This document shows positions 11,201 through 20,047 of a stretch of DNA of 64,000 nucleotides, in pieces. The notes under the pieces were generated by a model that was given only the letters and a program-made list of their open reading frames with translations, did no database searches and had not been told where the DNA came from. Where the stretch lies: positions 62,001 to 126,000 of the forward strand of contig OZ250162.1 in the NCBI GenBank assembly GCA_965238025.1, given 5' to 3'. Origin of the DNA: Pelagihabitans sp965238025 (GTDB lineage: Bacteria; Bacteroidota; Bacteroidia; Flavobacteriales; Flavobacteriaceae). The position numbers and the translations under genes are program-made. The stretch's first letter is position 1. Every line of letters starts with the position of its first letter.

Positions 11201-12124
11201 AAAGTATCCGTTAAAACTATCATATAGGGTTAAAGGTACATCATTCAATATTACCTCATCGTCCAAAATCGTTCCAAGGCCAACATCAGTAATACCTACG
11301 CTGGTATCAGAAACATTGCTGAATTGTATGTTATAGGTTAAATCACCATCGTAAAAGCTATTATCGATGATAGATACCGTGATTTGTTCGATATCCCCAA
11401 CAGAGCCGTTAAAACTTAATGTGCCATTATTAGCAACGTAATCTACTCCAGAGGCTGCCGTAACATCGGCCGTAGTATAATCAACGGTAAAAGGGCCCGA
11501 AGTGGCTATTCCCGAGTGCGTTACCGTAAATGTAGCCGTTCCGGCGTTTTCATTCACACTAATATCATCAATACTTAAATTAGGAGTGGATGTCGCCGAA
11601 ATCAAAACATTATCCACAAAGGCTTGATCATTAGTTCCGGACCAATTGTTCCCTCCTTTTAAAAAACGTATGGTAGTAGTTGCTGAAATATAGGAAGATA
11701 TATCTTGGGTAAAAGTTCCGGACTGTGTCCCTGAAAAGGTGGTTAAAGTAGCATAGTTAGTGCCATCTGAAGACATTTGAACCGCTAAGGTTTCCCCTGT
11801 CTCCAAGCTGACCGTATTCCAATCAAAAGATAAGACAGCTGTTGAATAGGAGCTTAAATTGGCCGACCTCCTAATAGTTTCAGCAAAAAGATAGTTGAAC
11901 GCAAGTTGATTACTGCTGATCAGAATATATTGACTGGTAGGGCCTGTGTTCGTATCCCCTGTTTCTATCCAATTTGATGACCAGTTTTGATTGCCATCAT
12001 TATTGGAATAAGAAACTGTACTGAAGTTATCACGATAGGTATCTTGACCAAAGACAATGGAATTTGACAGCGCAAAAAACACTAGGGACAAAAAATAATA
12101 GGTTCTTATTTGGTTAAACGGCAT
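8297..12124 (-). CDS. Secreted multidomain adhesin-like protein: Calx-beta, SdrD/Cna B-type, parallel beta-helix, shared C-terminal tag
   Basis: An in-frame TTG at 12145 is possible, but the ATG at 12124 starts a good signal peptide (MPFNQIRTYYFLSLVFFALS...FGQ), so I prefer it. Order of parts: a galactose-binding/LamG-like N-terminal region (about 30-180), a Calx-beta domain (ISVNENAGTATFTVTHSG to GTILDDE), a beta domain also present in the next protein, and an SdrD/Cna-type prealbumin-like domain (GTVFEDVNYGG...GAIVELYDNTG). Next comes a right-handed beta-helix region rich in N-x-I and SGIYIHGG-type rungs. It ends VITNRRITYRVNKN. No catalytic residues are evident. The domain set suggests a surface adhesin or matrix protein. 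Confidence 0.87.
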   Translation of the reverse strand: MPFNQIRTYYFLSLVFFALSNSIVFGQDTYRDNFSTVSYSNNDGNQNWSSNWIETGDTNTGPTSQYILISSNQLAFNYLFAETIRRSANLSSYSTAVLSFDWNTVSLETGETLAVQMSSDGTNYATLTTFSGTQSGTFTQDISSYISATTTIRFLKGGNNWSGTNDQAFVDNVLISATSTPNLSIDDISVNENAGTATFTVTHSGIATSGPFTVDYTTADVTAASGVDYVANNGTLSFNGSVGDIEQITVSIIDNSFYDGDLTYNIQFSNVSDTSVGITDVGLGTILDDEVILNDVPLTLYDSFNGYFDYAVTGGSFRTQQNSNTNGAAACQISTTSTANGLTTTIPPTGTIQKAYLMWAHSNINPDFQVTFEGQTVNAQLASSFSSTLGHVFYGMVADVTPIILGIANPSTHTYSLTNLAVDNTNNNAPYCTNAVVLGGWSLMVFYEEPSLPAVSINLYNGFDGAQGTATTSTSSNFSLSGFYAIGSVGSKTSVLSWEGDVNLANSESLVFTTPSSGSNTLSGDGGQTGTNPFNSTIYDNTGPTMTPPTPIVNNATSYGVDLDTYDVSAFIQQGESTATTTVNVGQDLVIMNSVLLKVPSNLIVGTVFEDVNYGGGAGRDLASSSGVPIPGAIVELYDNTGTLFDTQVTDATGGYLFGGMANGTYSVRVVNNTVRSNRTGGASCASCLGVQTYEASYAASTLSPVTNEVGGANPAGIDTATGVLTGAQTVATVTIANEGAIGMDFGFNFNTIVNTNASGQGSLEQFILNSNNLDETGLDIEANSIFDPLAGEDVSIFMIPTATDPLGRGVDGNYANGYFDISIAGSLSPITADNTKIDGRTQTAYSGDTNTGTVGAGGTLVGVSAIALPNYELPEIQISDSSGDLIQIQGSNTLIRNIAAYTTLGTIITIQAGDDNVVSNSLIGVNALGLQSSNSFYGIEVVGANIGPLVIDANYIARNNTSGIYIHGGNSTKTITNNHIFLNGNSACDRNVRVENGSDGVIIQYNLIEDSPSIGITNTGPGNLIITENTITGSGQNGGLCSGRIENVGIRLRGDNSLISQNIIYDNGGAGIVLYETSSSGNLISQNSIYNNGTTGDALGIDLTTSIGVGDGVTLNDNGDADNGANGLANFPIITSAFLSGTNLVISGWARPGATIEVFLTDISEGTASAGDNELGLSTDYGEGQTYLGTIIEGSASDQDSNASAYTDVDGNSDNTNRFQVAFPIDPSAIVTVGNFVTTTATVANATSEFSPFSIVKAYNVITNRRITYRVNKN

Positions 12125-12177
12125 TTGGGACTTTAATAAATCCAAAAATAAATGGGCTATCTCAATTCAGCCAATTT

Positions 12178-12188
12178 ATGTTGTGTAT
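12178..12188 (-). promoter_or_regulatory. Cluster motif ATGTTGTGTAT
   Basis: An exact copy of the 11-bp motif lies 54 bp before the preferred ATG (12124) of the beta-helix protein. On the coding strand it reads ATACACAACAT. The same motif precedes the two upstream genes. Function unknown. Confidence 0.35.
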
Positions 12189-12317
12189 ACCGTCAAAATA
12201 TACGTGAATAGGTCTAAAAATGAAGTTTACATTTAAAAATGGAATAGTTTTTAGTCAGAATAAACTGCCAAATTGTAGTAAATACATGCGATTTGCATTC
12301 TATAAAAAACCTTTGTG

Positions 12318-14477
12318 TCAATCCCGGTTTACGCGATAGGTTATTCTTCTATTGGTAATTACGTTTTTAATTTTAACGATCAAGGTACCTGAAGAATCCC
12401 CTTCAAAGGGAACATTCTGGTCATTTACGGTATCGGTTGTATAGATAATATTCTCATAGGTACCTGGATCAGGGCTTTGAACGTCAAAGGTGAAGATACA
12501 GGAACTTCCCGCGGGAACGTTGAGTCCTGAGACCATAAAACTATCGCCTCCCGGTACTGCCGTTAATGTACCCCCACAGGTAGATGTTACGTCCGGAGTA
12601 TCCGCTATATACATCCCCGAAGGAAAGTTATCCACCATACTGAAATTGGTCAGGGGTACACCTCTAGAAGGGTTATCGACTACTATAGTTACTTTTGATT
12701 CATCCCCTACTGAAATCGTACCGGGGTTAAATACCTTACTGGAGACGGCCGGAAAGGCTATTTCATTGGAAACGACAAAAACACCGCCCCATATACCCTC
12801 ATTGGCACTACCCAGCTGTACATCTAGACTTGTCGCCCCATTGGGGACCGATCCAGAAGCGTCAAACATATCGATATCCACTCCCCAGTTGTATCCATAA
12901 TTCGGATTTCTTCCGCCAACATCTACCCCATACTCAGAAATCGTTCCGTTTAATGTATTGTTGTTTGGGTTTAAACCATTGGCCAACGGGGTGGTATTGA
13001 TACTCACATAGTCTCCTACTTGGTTGGCCTCACCATCCATCCCATAATAGCCCGCATGGGTTTCAAATGTACCTGAAGCGGGCGTCAACAAATCGGTAAC
13101 AGTAAACATATCATTGGCCCCAAAACCAAAAAAATCAAAGCCATCCCAAACACTAACATTTCGGGTGCTATCGGTGGGATCATTATATATTACTACCATC
13201 GTCCATCCTCCATGGGGACCTGTAAAAGAGCTGCCAGTGGCCAGAGCGACATCAGCCACATAGTAGTTGCCATTACCACCAGCTTGAACTTGAGCCGTTA
13301 CCTCGGCAAAAGACATAAAAGTGCGCCAGCCCGAAAACTGTGTCGTTTCAATATTGCGTACCTGCGCGTTCACCGTCGTATACGAACTGGCGCCCGGTTC
13401 CATAAATTTAACCTGATCGATGTCGAGGGTTCCAGGAGGGTTCGTTATTCCACTATTGCTACTATTGTACATCCCTCCCCAGTATAAACCGGCCCAAGCC
13501 ACAGTGGCCCCCGCGGGAATCGTAAAATTACTACGGCTTGAATTGACGGTTGTCCCATCTGTATCTACATCTATATAACCCATAACAACCGAGGGGTTAT
13601 TTGTTGTTGGGCTACCGGGACAGTTGGCCGTACACCTTAAATTTGTATTCCCTCTCATTAGGAAATCCCCTTTTAAATTCATGGTATAGCGTTCCATATA
13701 AGGCCTGGTGGTATCTGGGTCATTGTCGTCGTTCACAATAGTTCCCGTCCCTGTATCGGTAATAACGACTGAACCATCTGATGTACTTGTAAATTGAATG
13801 GAATACGTTTCATCCGGCTCATATAGCATATCATCTGTCAGTAAAACCGTTATTTGTTCGGTATCACCAACCGTTCCATTAAAACTAAGGGTTCCTGAAT
13901 TAGCAGTATAGTCGCTGCCCGCCGTAGCGGAACCATTTACCGTTGTATAGTTGGCGGTAAAAGCCCCTGCTGTGTTCCCTCCGATATGTGTAATTGTAAA
14001 GGTTGCGGTTCCGTCGTTTTCATTTACGGAGACATCACCAATCGAGAGTGATGGTGCCGGGGGTATTATATTGAAAGGGACAGTTAGTGAAGCCCCTGTT
14101 GTTAAATCGGTATTTAAAATCAGTACTCCATCTTGATAGACTCTTACAAAAGAGCCCGCCCCATTCCACGCGTCTCCATAATTATCCTCAAGTAATAGAG
14201 AATATCCCGTTCCAAAAGCTATTCCCGGATAGGTAGCTGGAGTCCCAACCGTATTATATGAATTATTGGTACTCGAATCAAAACAGGTTGCTGGATTACA
14301 TATTTGAGCCCCGATTTGATTATTCGAGGGGTCCCTAAAGGTTACCCTGTTATCCGAGGACCAGTTAGGCCAATTTACCTCAATGGTAATCGTGGCCTGG
14401 CCTGATAGCGAAGCTGAAGCAAATAAGAAAAGTAGCAGCGAAAAAAAACGTATCGATCGCTTTGTTCTAAATAACAT
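12318..14477 (-). CDS. Secreted Calx-beta / DUF11-like surface protein with shared C-terminal tag
   Basis: The 719-residue product has a signal peptide (ends SLSGQ). A short beta region with a CNPATCF motif is followed by a Calx-beta domain at about 143-255 (VSVNENDGTATFTITHIG ... GTIVNDD). Residues 260-560 form a beta-rich domain that resembles one in the neighbouring beta-helix protein (AGLYWGG, GWTMVVIYND); I tentatively relate it to DUF3344. Residues 575-700 resemble DUF11-type repeats (SVGDESKVTIVVDNPS, VPAGSSCIFTFDV). It ends VITNRRITYRVNRD. Calx-beta domains bind calcium in known proteins, which fits a seawater adhesin. It sits between two genes with the same tail and seems to share a common design with them. 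Confidence 0.87.
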   Translation of the reverse strand: MLFRTKRSIRFFSLLLFLFASASLSGQATITIEVNWPNWSSDNRVTFRDPSNNQIGAQICNPATCFDSSTNNSYNTVGTPATYPGIAFGTGYSLLLEDNYGDAWNGAGSFVRVYQDGVLILNTDLTTGASLTVPFNIIPPAPSLSIGDVSVNENDGTATFTITHIGGNTAGAFTANYTTVNGSATAGSDYTANSGTLSFNGTVGDTEQITVLLTDDMLYEPDETYSIQFTSTSDGSVVITDTGTGTIVNDDNDPDTTRPYMERYTMNLKGDFLMRGNTNLRCTANCPGSPTTNNPSVVMGYIDVDTDGTTVNSSRSNFTIPAGATVAWAGLYWGGMYNSSNSGITNPPGTLDIDQVKFMEPGASSYTTVNAQVRNIETTQFSGWRTFMSFAEVTAQVQAGGNGNYYVADVALATGSSFTGPHGGWTMVVIYNDPTDSTRNVSVWDGFDFFGFGANDMFTVTDLLTPASGTFETHAGYYGMDGEANQVGDYVSINTTPLANGLNPNNNTLNGTISEYGVDVGGRNPNYGYNWGVDIDMFDASGSVPNGATSLDVQLGSANEGIWGGVFVVSNEIAFPAVSSKVFNPGTISVGDESKVTIVVDNPSRGVPLTNFSMVDNFPSGMYIADTPDVTSTCGGTLTAVPGGDSFMVSGLNVPAGSSCIFTFDVQSPDPGTYENIIYTTDTVNDQNVPFEGDSSGTLIVKIKNVITNRRITYRVNRD

Positions 14478-14765
14478 TTGGGTGTTTTATGCCTATCAAT
14501 AGTAAAAATACACCTACCAAGTTGTTCTAAATAACTAATGTTGTGTATGCTAAGAATATAGGCGTGAACGTGCTATTCTTGGATGTTTGCTATTGAAAAC
14601 GAGGGCATTAGCCGTTAAATATTATTAATATTACCGATAGAATGCAAAAAAAATCGATTATCGAAATAAGTAACTTTACGCGTTTCAAAATGAGTGCGCT
14701 ACTCAAAGTAGAAACAATAATTTTTTCGATATTTCAGCTCGCCAGGGTATGGAAAACTGGAAGGA
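14478..14765. other. Intergenic region upstream of the Calx-beta protein gene
   Basis: A 288-bp AT-rich gap. It contains the cluster motif ATGTTGTGTAT at 14538-14548, about 61 bp before the downstream start codon. I see no gene and no convincing terminator. Confidence 0.4.
14538..14548 (-). promoter_or_regulatory. Cluster motif ATGTTGTGTAT
   Basis: An exact copy of the 11-bp motif, 61 bp before the ATG of the 719-residue Calx-beta protein. On the coding strand it reads ATACACAACAT. Confidence 0.35.
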
Positions 14766-17700
14766 TTAATTTTTATCAATCCTATAGGTGATTTTCCTAT
14801 TGGTGATCACCGTTGCCACTTTTAATTGAATGCGATAGTCTTCCACTTCTCCATCGGCCAACTGCCCTAAGGGTGTTGCCCCTGTTGAAGATGTGTATCT
14901 AAAACGGACATATGATATACCAGATTGCGCATTTGCGGGAACTGTAATGGCGACATTGGAGGTGCCACCAGTCGAGGCCAAGTCCGTAATAATCTGTTCG
15001 CCAGCGTCGAAGGTACCGTTGGTATTCCAGTCTGCCCAAGCAGAAATATTTCCACTCCCGTTTGTTATTATTTGTAATGTGTGCTGCTTACCAAGAAACA
15101 GTGTTTGGTCATGTAGGTCTGTACCCGACAATGTTATTCCGTCCTCATCATCACCGCCAACATCCGAATCGTCACCATTTGCGTTTGCATTTTCTTGTCC
15201 ATCACTATCGTTGTCTACCGCGCTTCCGAAATATAAATTTCCAAAAATGGTGTGTCGGGGACCATTGCTTGCGGTAAGGGTTCCGTACGAATCGGGGGCA
15301 TCGCCGAAATCTAAAAAGGGAGGTGGGGCATTAGGGCAGGAAACCCCATCATTGAAGTTTAATCCGGCAGTACCGTTAAGAACCTCAACGGTTTCAAAGG
15401 TTGAAGGATTTACTTGGTAGATAATTCCGGTCGGATTCTTATACACATATAGCGAACCATCCGACGTTGCCCAAGTGGCCCCAAAGGCACCGCCACCTGC
15501 AGAGGTGATATCCCCTGTTAATGCTTGTTGGCTAAATGTATTTGTGGCCGGATCAAAAATTAACATGTTCGAGGTAGAAGCTACAATACCATAAAATTTA
15601 TTTTCACTTGGAATAAAGGACATGTCCTGAACTGAGGGTGTTGTTACACTAACCGTACTTACCTGTAATGTGGTTAAATCAACTTTTACCACGGTATCGT
15701 CGGCATGGGCAAAACCATAATATACGCCACTGTTCGAATCAACATCGCCTGCATAGATATTCAAGCCTAGAGGAGCGCCCAAATCTATCAGGTTTCCTGT
15801 TTGATCCATTACATGTAAGGTTCGATTGGCGACGGTCGAATTCACCATTGCTCCGTAAAATAATTCATTTGCATCGTAATATCCCCAGCCATTTATTCTT
15901 GCCGTTGTTCCTAAGTTATGCACCGCAACATAACTGCCTGTGGCAGGGTCTAAGCGCGCCAAAACGTACTCACTGGTTGCAGAGTCTTGGTAATATTGGT
16001 AGAAGGCGGTCTCGCAACCAAAACTATCCAGAATTTCAATTTGATAATCTTCTACTTCCCCATCAACAGCCGTTGTCGTGGCATCTAAATTAGAAGTTGT
16101 TGACCACCTGAACCGGGCGAATGTTAATCCAATATTTGCCGTTATGGGTACTATAATTTGTAGCTCTACAACACCATTTACCACACCATCGGCATCATTT
16201 AATCCCCCATCTTGAACATTTGTAGCTATCCTATCGCTCAAATCAAACGATCCATCGGCATCGAAGTCAATCCAACCTTGTAAAAACCCACCAGCTCCAG
16301 TAACGGCAACATTTATGGTGCCCAGGCCACCCTGGGAAAGTACTGTGAAAGAGGCTGCTTCTTCATCATCCCCTGTATTATCATCGCCAAGGGCATCAAC
16401 AGATATCCCAGTTACCTCAACATCTGGGACAGAAGCCCCCATATAGTGTGTTGAGTTATTTACCATATTGGGGCCCGATGAGGCATTAAACAGCTGAAGG
16501 TGGGCCGCATCGCCATATGATGCCGGGGCATCTGAATGGTCATATGGTGCTAAGATCCCAAATGAGATTCCTGAATGCCCATTCCCGTGGGGGTATAAAA
16601 TCGAAACACTTAGAATTGTACTTGCTTTTGAAAGCAAAAGGGGAGCATGTTGAGGGGATTCGGTATCGGTTATCGTCGCTGTTGTTGTACCTAAACCAGA
16701 GAGACCATAGGTTGTTCCCTGTAAATTTTCTATTAATGACCAGTTACCCCCATTGGTGGTTACCGTAATATTTTCTTGATAAGTGGCCGCGGGATTAGTT
16801 GATTCCGGGTCAACGAATATTAAATCCGGAACATAGGGCACTCCGTTTCGAGTGGCCACCACATTTAAATCAAAGGTAATGTTTTGTCCGTTTTGACCAG
16901 AGCCCGTGGCCCCTGAATACAACATTCCGTTGTCTGAAGAACCTATGAAATCGTAATTGGGATGAAAAGCGCGCTCATTGCCCGGACTAGCCCAAAATGG
17001 CCTCATATCAGCAGGTAAATAGTTTCCTGACCCTGGCACCGCCGGTGTAAAAACAACATTTGTGAAAGTAATCTGTATTTGCTCTCCGGTAGGCATCGTA
17101 AATATTTCACTATCCCCATTGTGGATCCCGTCGGCAAGACTGGGGTCATTCCACTGTAACCAAACGATACTTTCCCTATGAATACCCGTTCCCGAATCAA
17201 CATAACCTTGTAAGTTATGATCGTAACTTCTCATTCCTTCAAGCTGAAACTCCTTGCCTACCTCTAAGTCCCAATCCCCATCCTTCCCAGTAATGTCATC
17301 GGAAGCAGAAATTGAAATATCCAATAGTTCTTTGAGCGTTTTTAAGGCCGTCCGACCCTTTTTGCCCTTGGCAAATTCACAGCCATAAATGTTCAGGTGA
17401 TTTTTATTCGAGAGTATTGATTTAAAATACGTCGCAAGTTCCTGAGCGCCTTTCCAATTGCCCTCAATTAATAACTCCCCCGGTCTACCATGGCTGAAAT
17501 AATGAAGTGTATTTGTGTCTTTTATTGATTTTGCTGCTAGAGCCTCTAAGCGATTGTACTCCATCAATTGATCATCAATATAAATACTTTGCTCTTTGGG
17601 GCTAGTTTTTGATTTGCTTCCTTTAGCTATAAAGATGCTAGCGTTAACCTCACCCCTCGGCCTAAAATCTTCAAAATCAAGCAAACTTTGGTTCATTGCT

Positions 17701-17834
17701 CCGAGTGCCCCCCCTATTGCGAAAAGAAACAGCCCTAACAGGATAATTGAACGAAAATCTAAAAAAGCACTAATTCCAAAAATTCGGAAACGGAATTTTT
17801 CAATCTGCTTTTTTATCTGTTGAAGATTAGCCAT
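14766..17834 (-). CDS. DUF4347 / GEVED-domain surface protein with shared C-terminal tag
   Basis: The 1022-residue product has a single hydrophobic segment at about residues 28-46 and a basic N-terminus, so a signal anchor or long signal peptide is likely. Residues about 60-205 match the DUF4347 pattern: YFSHGRPGEL, then LNIYGCEFAKG, then a GKDGDWDLEVG end. The His-Gly and Gly-Cys pair recalls the dyad of clan CD cysteine peptidases, but that is my inference. Two GEVED domains follow (about 440-600 and 860-1005, ending VDGEVEDYQI and ADGEVEDYRI). Between them is a repeat-type region resembling a beta-propeller (DUF6923-like). The tail reads VITNRKITYRIDKN. This is the first gene of the tagged cluster in transcription order. 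Confidence 0.87.
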   Translation of the reverse strand: MANLQQIKKQIEKFRFRIFGISAFLDFRSIILLGLFLFAIGGALGAMNQSLLDFEDFRPRGEVNASIFIAKGSKSKTSPKEQSIYIDDQLMEYNRLEALAAKSIKDTNTLHYFSHGRPGELLIEGNWKGAQELATYFKSILSNKNHLNIYGCEFAKGKKGRTALKTLKELLDISISASDDITGKDGDWDLEVGKEFQLEGMRSYDHNLQGYVDSGTGIHRESIVWLQWNDPSLADGIHNGDSEIFTMPTGEQIQITFTNVVFTPAVPGSGNYLPADMRPFWASPGNERAFHPNYDFIGSSDNGMLYSGATGSGQNGQNITFDLNVVATRNGVPYVPDLIFVDPESTNPAATYQENITVTTNGGNWSLIENLQGTTYGLSGLGTTTATITDTESPQHAPLLLSKASTILSVSILYPHGNGHSGISFGILAPYDHSDAPASYGDAAHLQLFNASSGPNMVNNSTHYMGASVPDVEVTGISVDALGDDNTGDDEEAASFTVLSQGGLGTINVAVTGAGGFLQGWIDFDADGSFDLSDRIATNVQDGGLNDADGVVNGVVELQIIVPITANIGLTFARFRWSTTSNLDATTTAVDGEVEDYQIEILDSFGCETAFYQYYQDSATSEYVLARLDPATGSYVAVHNLGTTARINGWGYYDANELFYGAMVNSTVANRTLHVMDQTGNLIDLGAPLGLNIYAGDVDSNSGVYYGFAHADDTVVKVDLTTLQVSTVSVTTPSVQDMSFIPSENKFYGIVASTSNMLIFDPATNTFSQQALTGDITSAGGGAFGATWATSDGSLYVYKNPTGIIYQVNPSTFETVEVLNGTAGLNFNDGVSCPNAPPPFLDFGDAPDSYGTLTASNGPRHTIFGNLYFGSAVDNDSDGQENANANGDDSDVGGDDEDGITLSGTDLHDQTLFLGKQHTLQIITNGSGNISAWADWNTNGTFDAGEQIITDLASTGGTSNVAITVPANAQSGISYVRFRYTSSTGATPLGQLADGEVEDYRIQLKVATVITNRKITYRIDKN

Positions 17835-17925
17835 AATTAGATTTGGGTCAAGATTTGAAAATGGTCTATAAATTCAAATTACTTAACCTGCAATAATAAG
17901 GCTTACCTGCATCTGTGTATAAAAA

Positions 17926-17936
17926 ATGTTGTGTAT
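17926..17936 (-). promoter_or_regulatory. Cluster motif ATGTTGTGTAT
   Basis: An exact copy of the 11-bp motif, 92 bp before the ATG of the DUF4347 protein. Confidence 0.35.
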
Positions 17937-18027
17937 GATTAGATTATTGTTGTTAATCCTAAGTTTGTAGGGCTTTTATCTAACCAAACATCATACTTTG
18001 TGAGTTATCTATCGGATTTAGCGCATT

Positions 18028-18056
18028 AAAAAAGCGACCCTTAGTGGTCGCTCTTT
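18028..18056 (-). terminator. Intrinsic terminator after the OmpA/PorP operon
   Basis: The inverted repeat AGCGACC...GGTCGCT (18033-18039 with 18046-18052) is followed on the minus strand by six U residues. It lies about 20 bp after the stop of the OmpA-family gene. Confidence 0.8.
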
Positions 18057-18077
18057 TAAACTATAATTGTAGGATTG

Positions 18078-20036
18078 TTATTCCCTTATTATAAATTCTG
18101 ATCTACGGTTGAGCTCATGCTCTTTGGCCGAACATTTTGCCCCATTCGTACAATTGTTTATCAATTTTGTCTCTCCAAATCCTTCGCCTTCAAGGCGCTC
18201 CTCGGCGATACCTTTTGCAATCATATAGTTTACGGTAGATTCGGCCCTTTTTTGGGATAACCAGAGGTTATATGCATCTTTTCCCCTGCTATCGGTATGC
18301 GAGTTCACTTTTATTCTTAAACTCGGATACTTTTCCATTGCGGCAATAACTTTTTCAACTTCCACTTCAGAATCGGTCCGAATGTTGTATTTATCAAAAT
18401 CAAAATATATAGTACTTAACTGTAGTAGCTTTGCCAAATCGTCACCAAAACCTGCGGTAACTGTATCCCTTTCAAGATAAAAATCTATTATTTTGGGTTT
18501 TCCATCTGAACTTCCTAAATACTCTTCCGATGTCACATAACCTTCCATTGAAGCCCTTACAAAATTACCTTCGTTACAGTCTAAGGTAAGTGTATAGTTT
18601 CCATCCGCATCGGTTATGGTACTCATAACCTCCTCATTGTCTTCGTTGATTACCTTTACCGTAGCACCAACCAAAACCTCATTTGAAATTTTGTCCCGCA
18701 CTACTCCGGTTATTTCCTGCTGACAATCCAAATTTAGCGGAGAAGTTTCTAGAAAAGCATAAATATCATCACCGCCTTTTCCTTCAGATCTGTTGGAAGC
18801 GAAAAATCCTTTTCGGGTATCTTCATTTATGATAAAGGTAAAATCGTCCATCTTACCATTAACCGGCTCTCCAACATTTACTACGGAACCATCAAATTTT
18901 TTATCCTCGATTTTGGTGGCGAAAATATCAAGGCCTCCCAGTCCCGGATGACCGTCAGAAGAAAAGTACATGATGTCTTCAGTGGTCACAAACGGAAAGG
19001 TTTCCCTAGCTTCGGTATTTATGCTATTCCCGAGATTTGCAGGGGTGCCAAAAGAACCATCCTCGTTGATAGTTACCATAAAAATATCCGATTCGCCAAG
19101 AGAACCTGGCATATCTGAAGCGAAATACAGTGTCTTTTCATCTTTGCTCAAAGCTGGATGCGCCACAGAGTATGAATTACTGTTAAAAGGTAATTCTTGA
19201 ACATTTGCCCAGATACCTTCATCTGATAAGGTTGCCTTAAAGATTTTAAGCCTTATCACACCCTGTTCATCTTTTATGGTCTTCCCTTCAATAATATTAT
19301 TTCTTGTAAAGTAAATGGTCTTTCCATCTTTGGTGCTTGCCGTGGTAGATTCGTGTAAACGGGTATTTATATCATCCTCAATTTTGGTCACCCTATTTCC
19401 TGAGGTGCTATCTGTATTTACTTGATACAAGTCTAAAAAATCTTTGGCGTTCCAAGTATGGCGGTATTTTGCCATATTACCGGTATCCCTATCGGAAGAA
19501 AAAATCAATCCTTCTTTGTAAAATGAAGGTGCAAATTCGCTATAGGAGGTGTTGTGCTCAAAAGCACCTAAATCGTATCTCCCCGAATTTTTCTTTATAT
19601 CATCTAGGAAGTCCTTTTCATCTTTGTAAACAACTGCTCGGTTGTCATCAGTTGTAAGCTCAGTAAATTTTGACATGATGGCCTCTGCACCCTCATAATC
19701 CCCAAGGGTCTTAAGCGTTTGTGCGTATCTAAAATAATGTTCCGGGCCAGCATCTGACTCGTATGAGGTAATTAATTTTCTATAGGTTTCAGCTGCATCT
19801 TTATAATCCGCATTAAAATAATACGAATTGCCCAGCTTTTTTAGCAGGTCTGCAGACACATACCCCTTATCTAACACCTTTTTATAGATATCTATTGCCG
19901 GACTAAACGAGTAGTGGTCATATCGTTCGTTTGCCTTGGTAACCAAACGATTTTCTTCTTCCGGTGTTTCCTGTGCAGAAACTTGACCGGCAGCGAAAGA
20001 GGTTAATAGAATGAAAAGAAATACTTTTTTTACCAT
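18078..20036 (-). CDS. OmpA-family protein with TPR, PD40 and carboxypeptidase-regulatory-like domains
   Basis: The 652-residue product has a signal peptide (MVKKVFLFILLTSFAAGQVSA). TPR-like helices follow (about 30-135), then PD40/WD40-like beta repeats (about 170-430: LIFSSDRD, TLYFASDMPG, IMYFSSDGHPGLGGLDIF). Next is a CarboxypepD_reg-like domain (about 440-520, ITGVVRDKISNEVLVGATVKV). The end is an OmpA-like peptidoglycan-binding domain (YFDFDKYNIRTDSEVE, INSHTDSRG-type, NRRSEF). This architecture is typical of the OmpA proteins encoded next to PorP/SprF genes in gliding Bacteroidota. It probably ties the outer-membrane PorP partner to peptidoglycan. It starts 11 bp after the porP-like gene, so they are co-transcribed. 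Confidence 0.92.
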   Translation of the reverse strand: MVKKVFLFILLTSFAAGQVSAQETPEEENRLVTKANERYDHYSFSPAIDIYKKVLDKGYVSADLLKKLGNSYYFNADYKDAAETYRKLITSYESDAGPEHYFRYAQTLKTLGDYEGAEAIMSKFTELTTDDNRAVVYKDEKDFLDDIKKNSGRYDLGAFEHNTSYSEFAPSFYKEGLIFSSDRDTGNMAKYRHTWNAKDFLDLYQVNTDSTSGNRVTKIEDDINTRLHESTTASTKDGKTIYFTRNNIIEGKTIKDEQGVIRLKIFKATLSDEGIWANVQELPFNSNSYSVAHPALSKDEKTLYFASDMPGSLGESDIFMVTINEDGSFGTPANLGNSINTEARETFPFVTTEDIMYFSSDGHPGLGGLDIFATKIEDKKFDGSVVNVGEPVNGKMDDFTFIINEDTRKGFFASNRSEGKGGDDIYAFLETSPLNLDCQQEITGVVRDKISNEVLVGATVKVINEDNEEVMSTITDADGNYTLTLDCNEGNFVRASMEGYVTSEEYLGSSDGKPKIIDFYLERDTVTAGFGDDLAKLLQLSTIYFDFDKYNIRTDSEVEVEKVIAAMEKYPSLRIKVNSHTDSRGKDAYNLWLSQKRAESTVNYMIAKGIAEERLEGEGFGETKLINNCTNGAKCSAKEHELNRRSEFIIRE

Positions 20037-20047
20037 GGGTGATACAT

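Noticed and set aside
12125..12145. TTG start of the beta-helix protein seven codons upstream
   Set aside because: The ATG at 12124 starts directly with the signal peptide; the extra residues add nothing recognisable.
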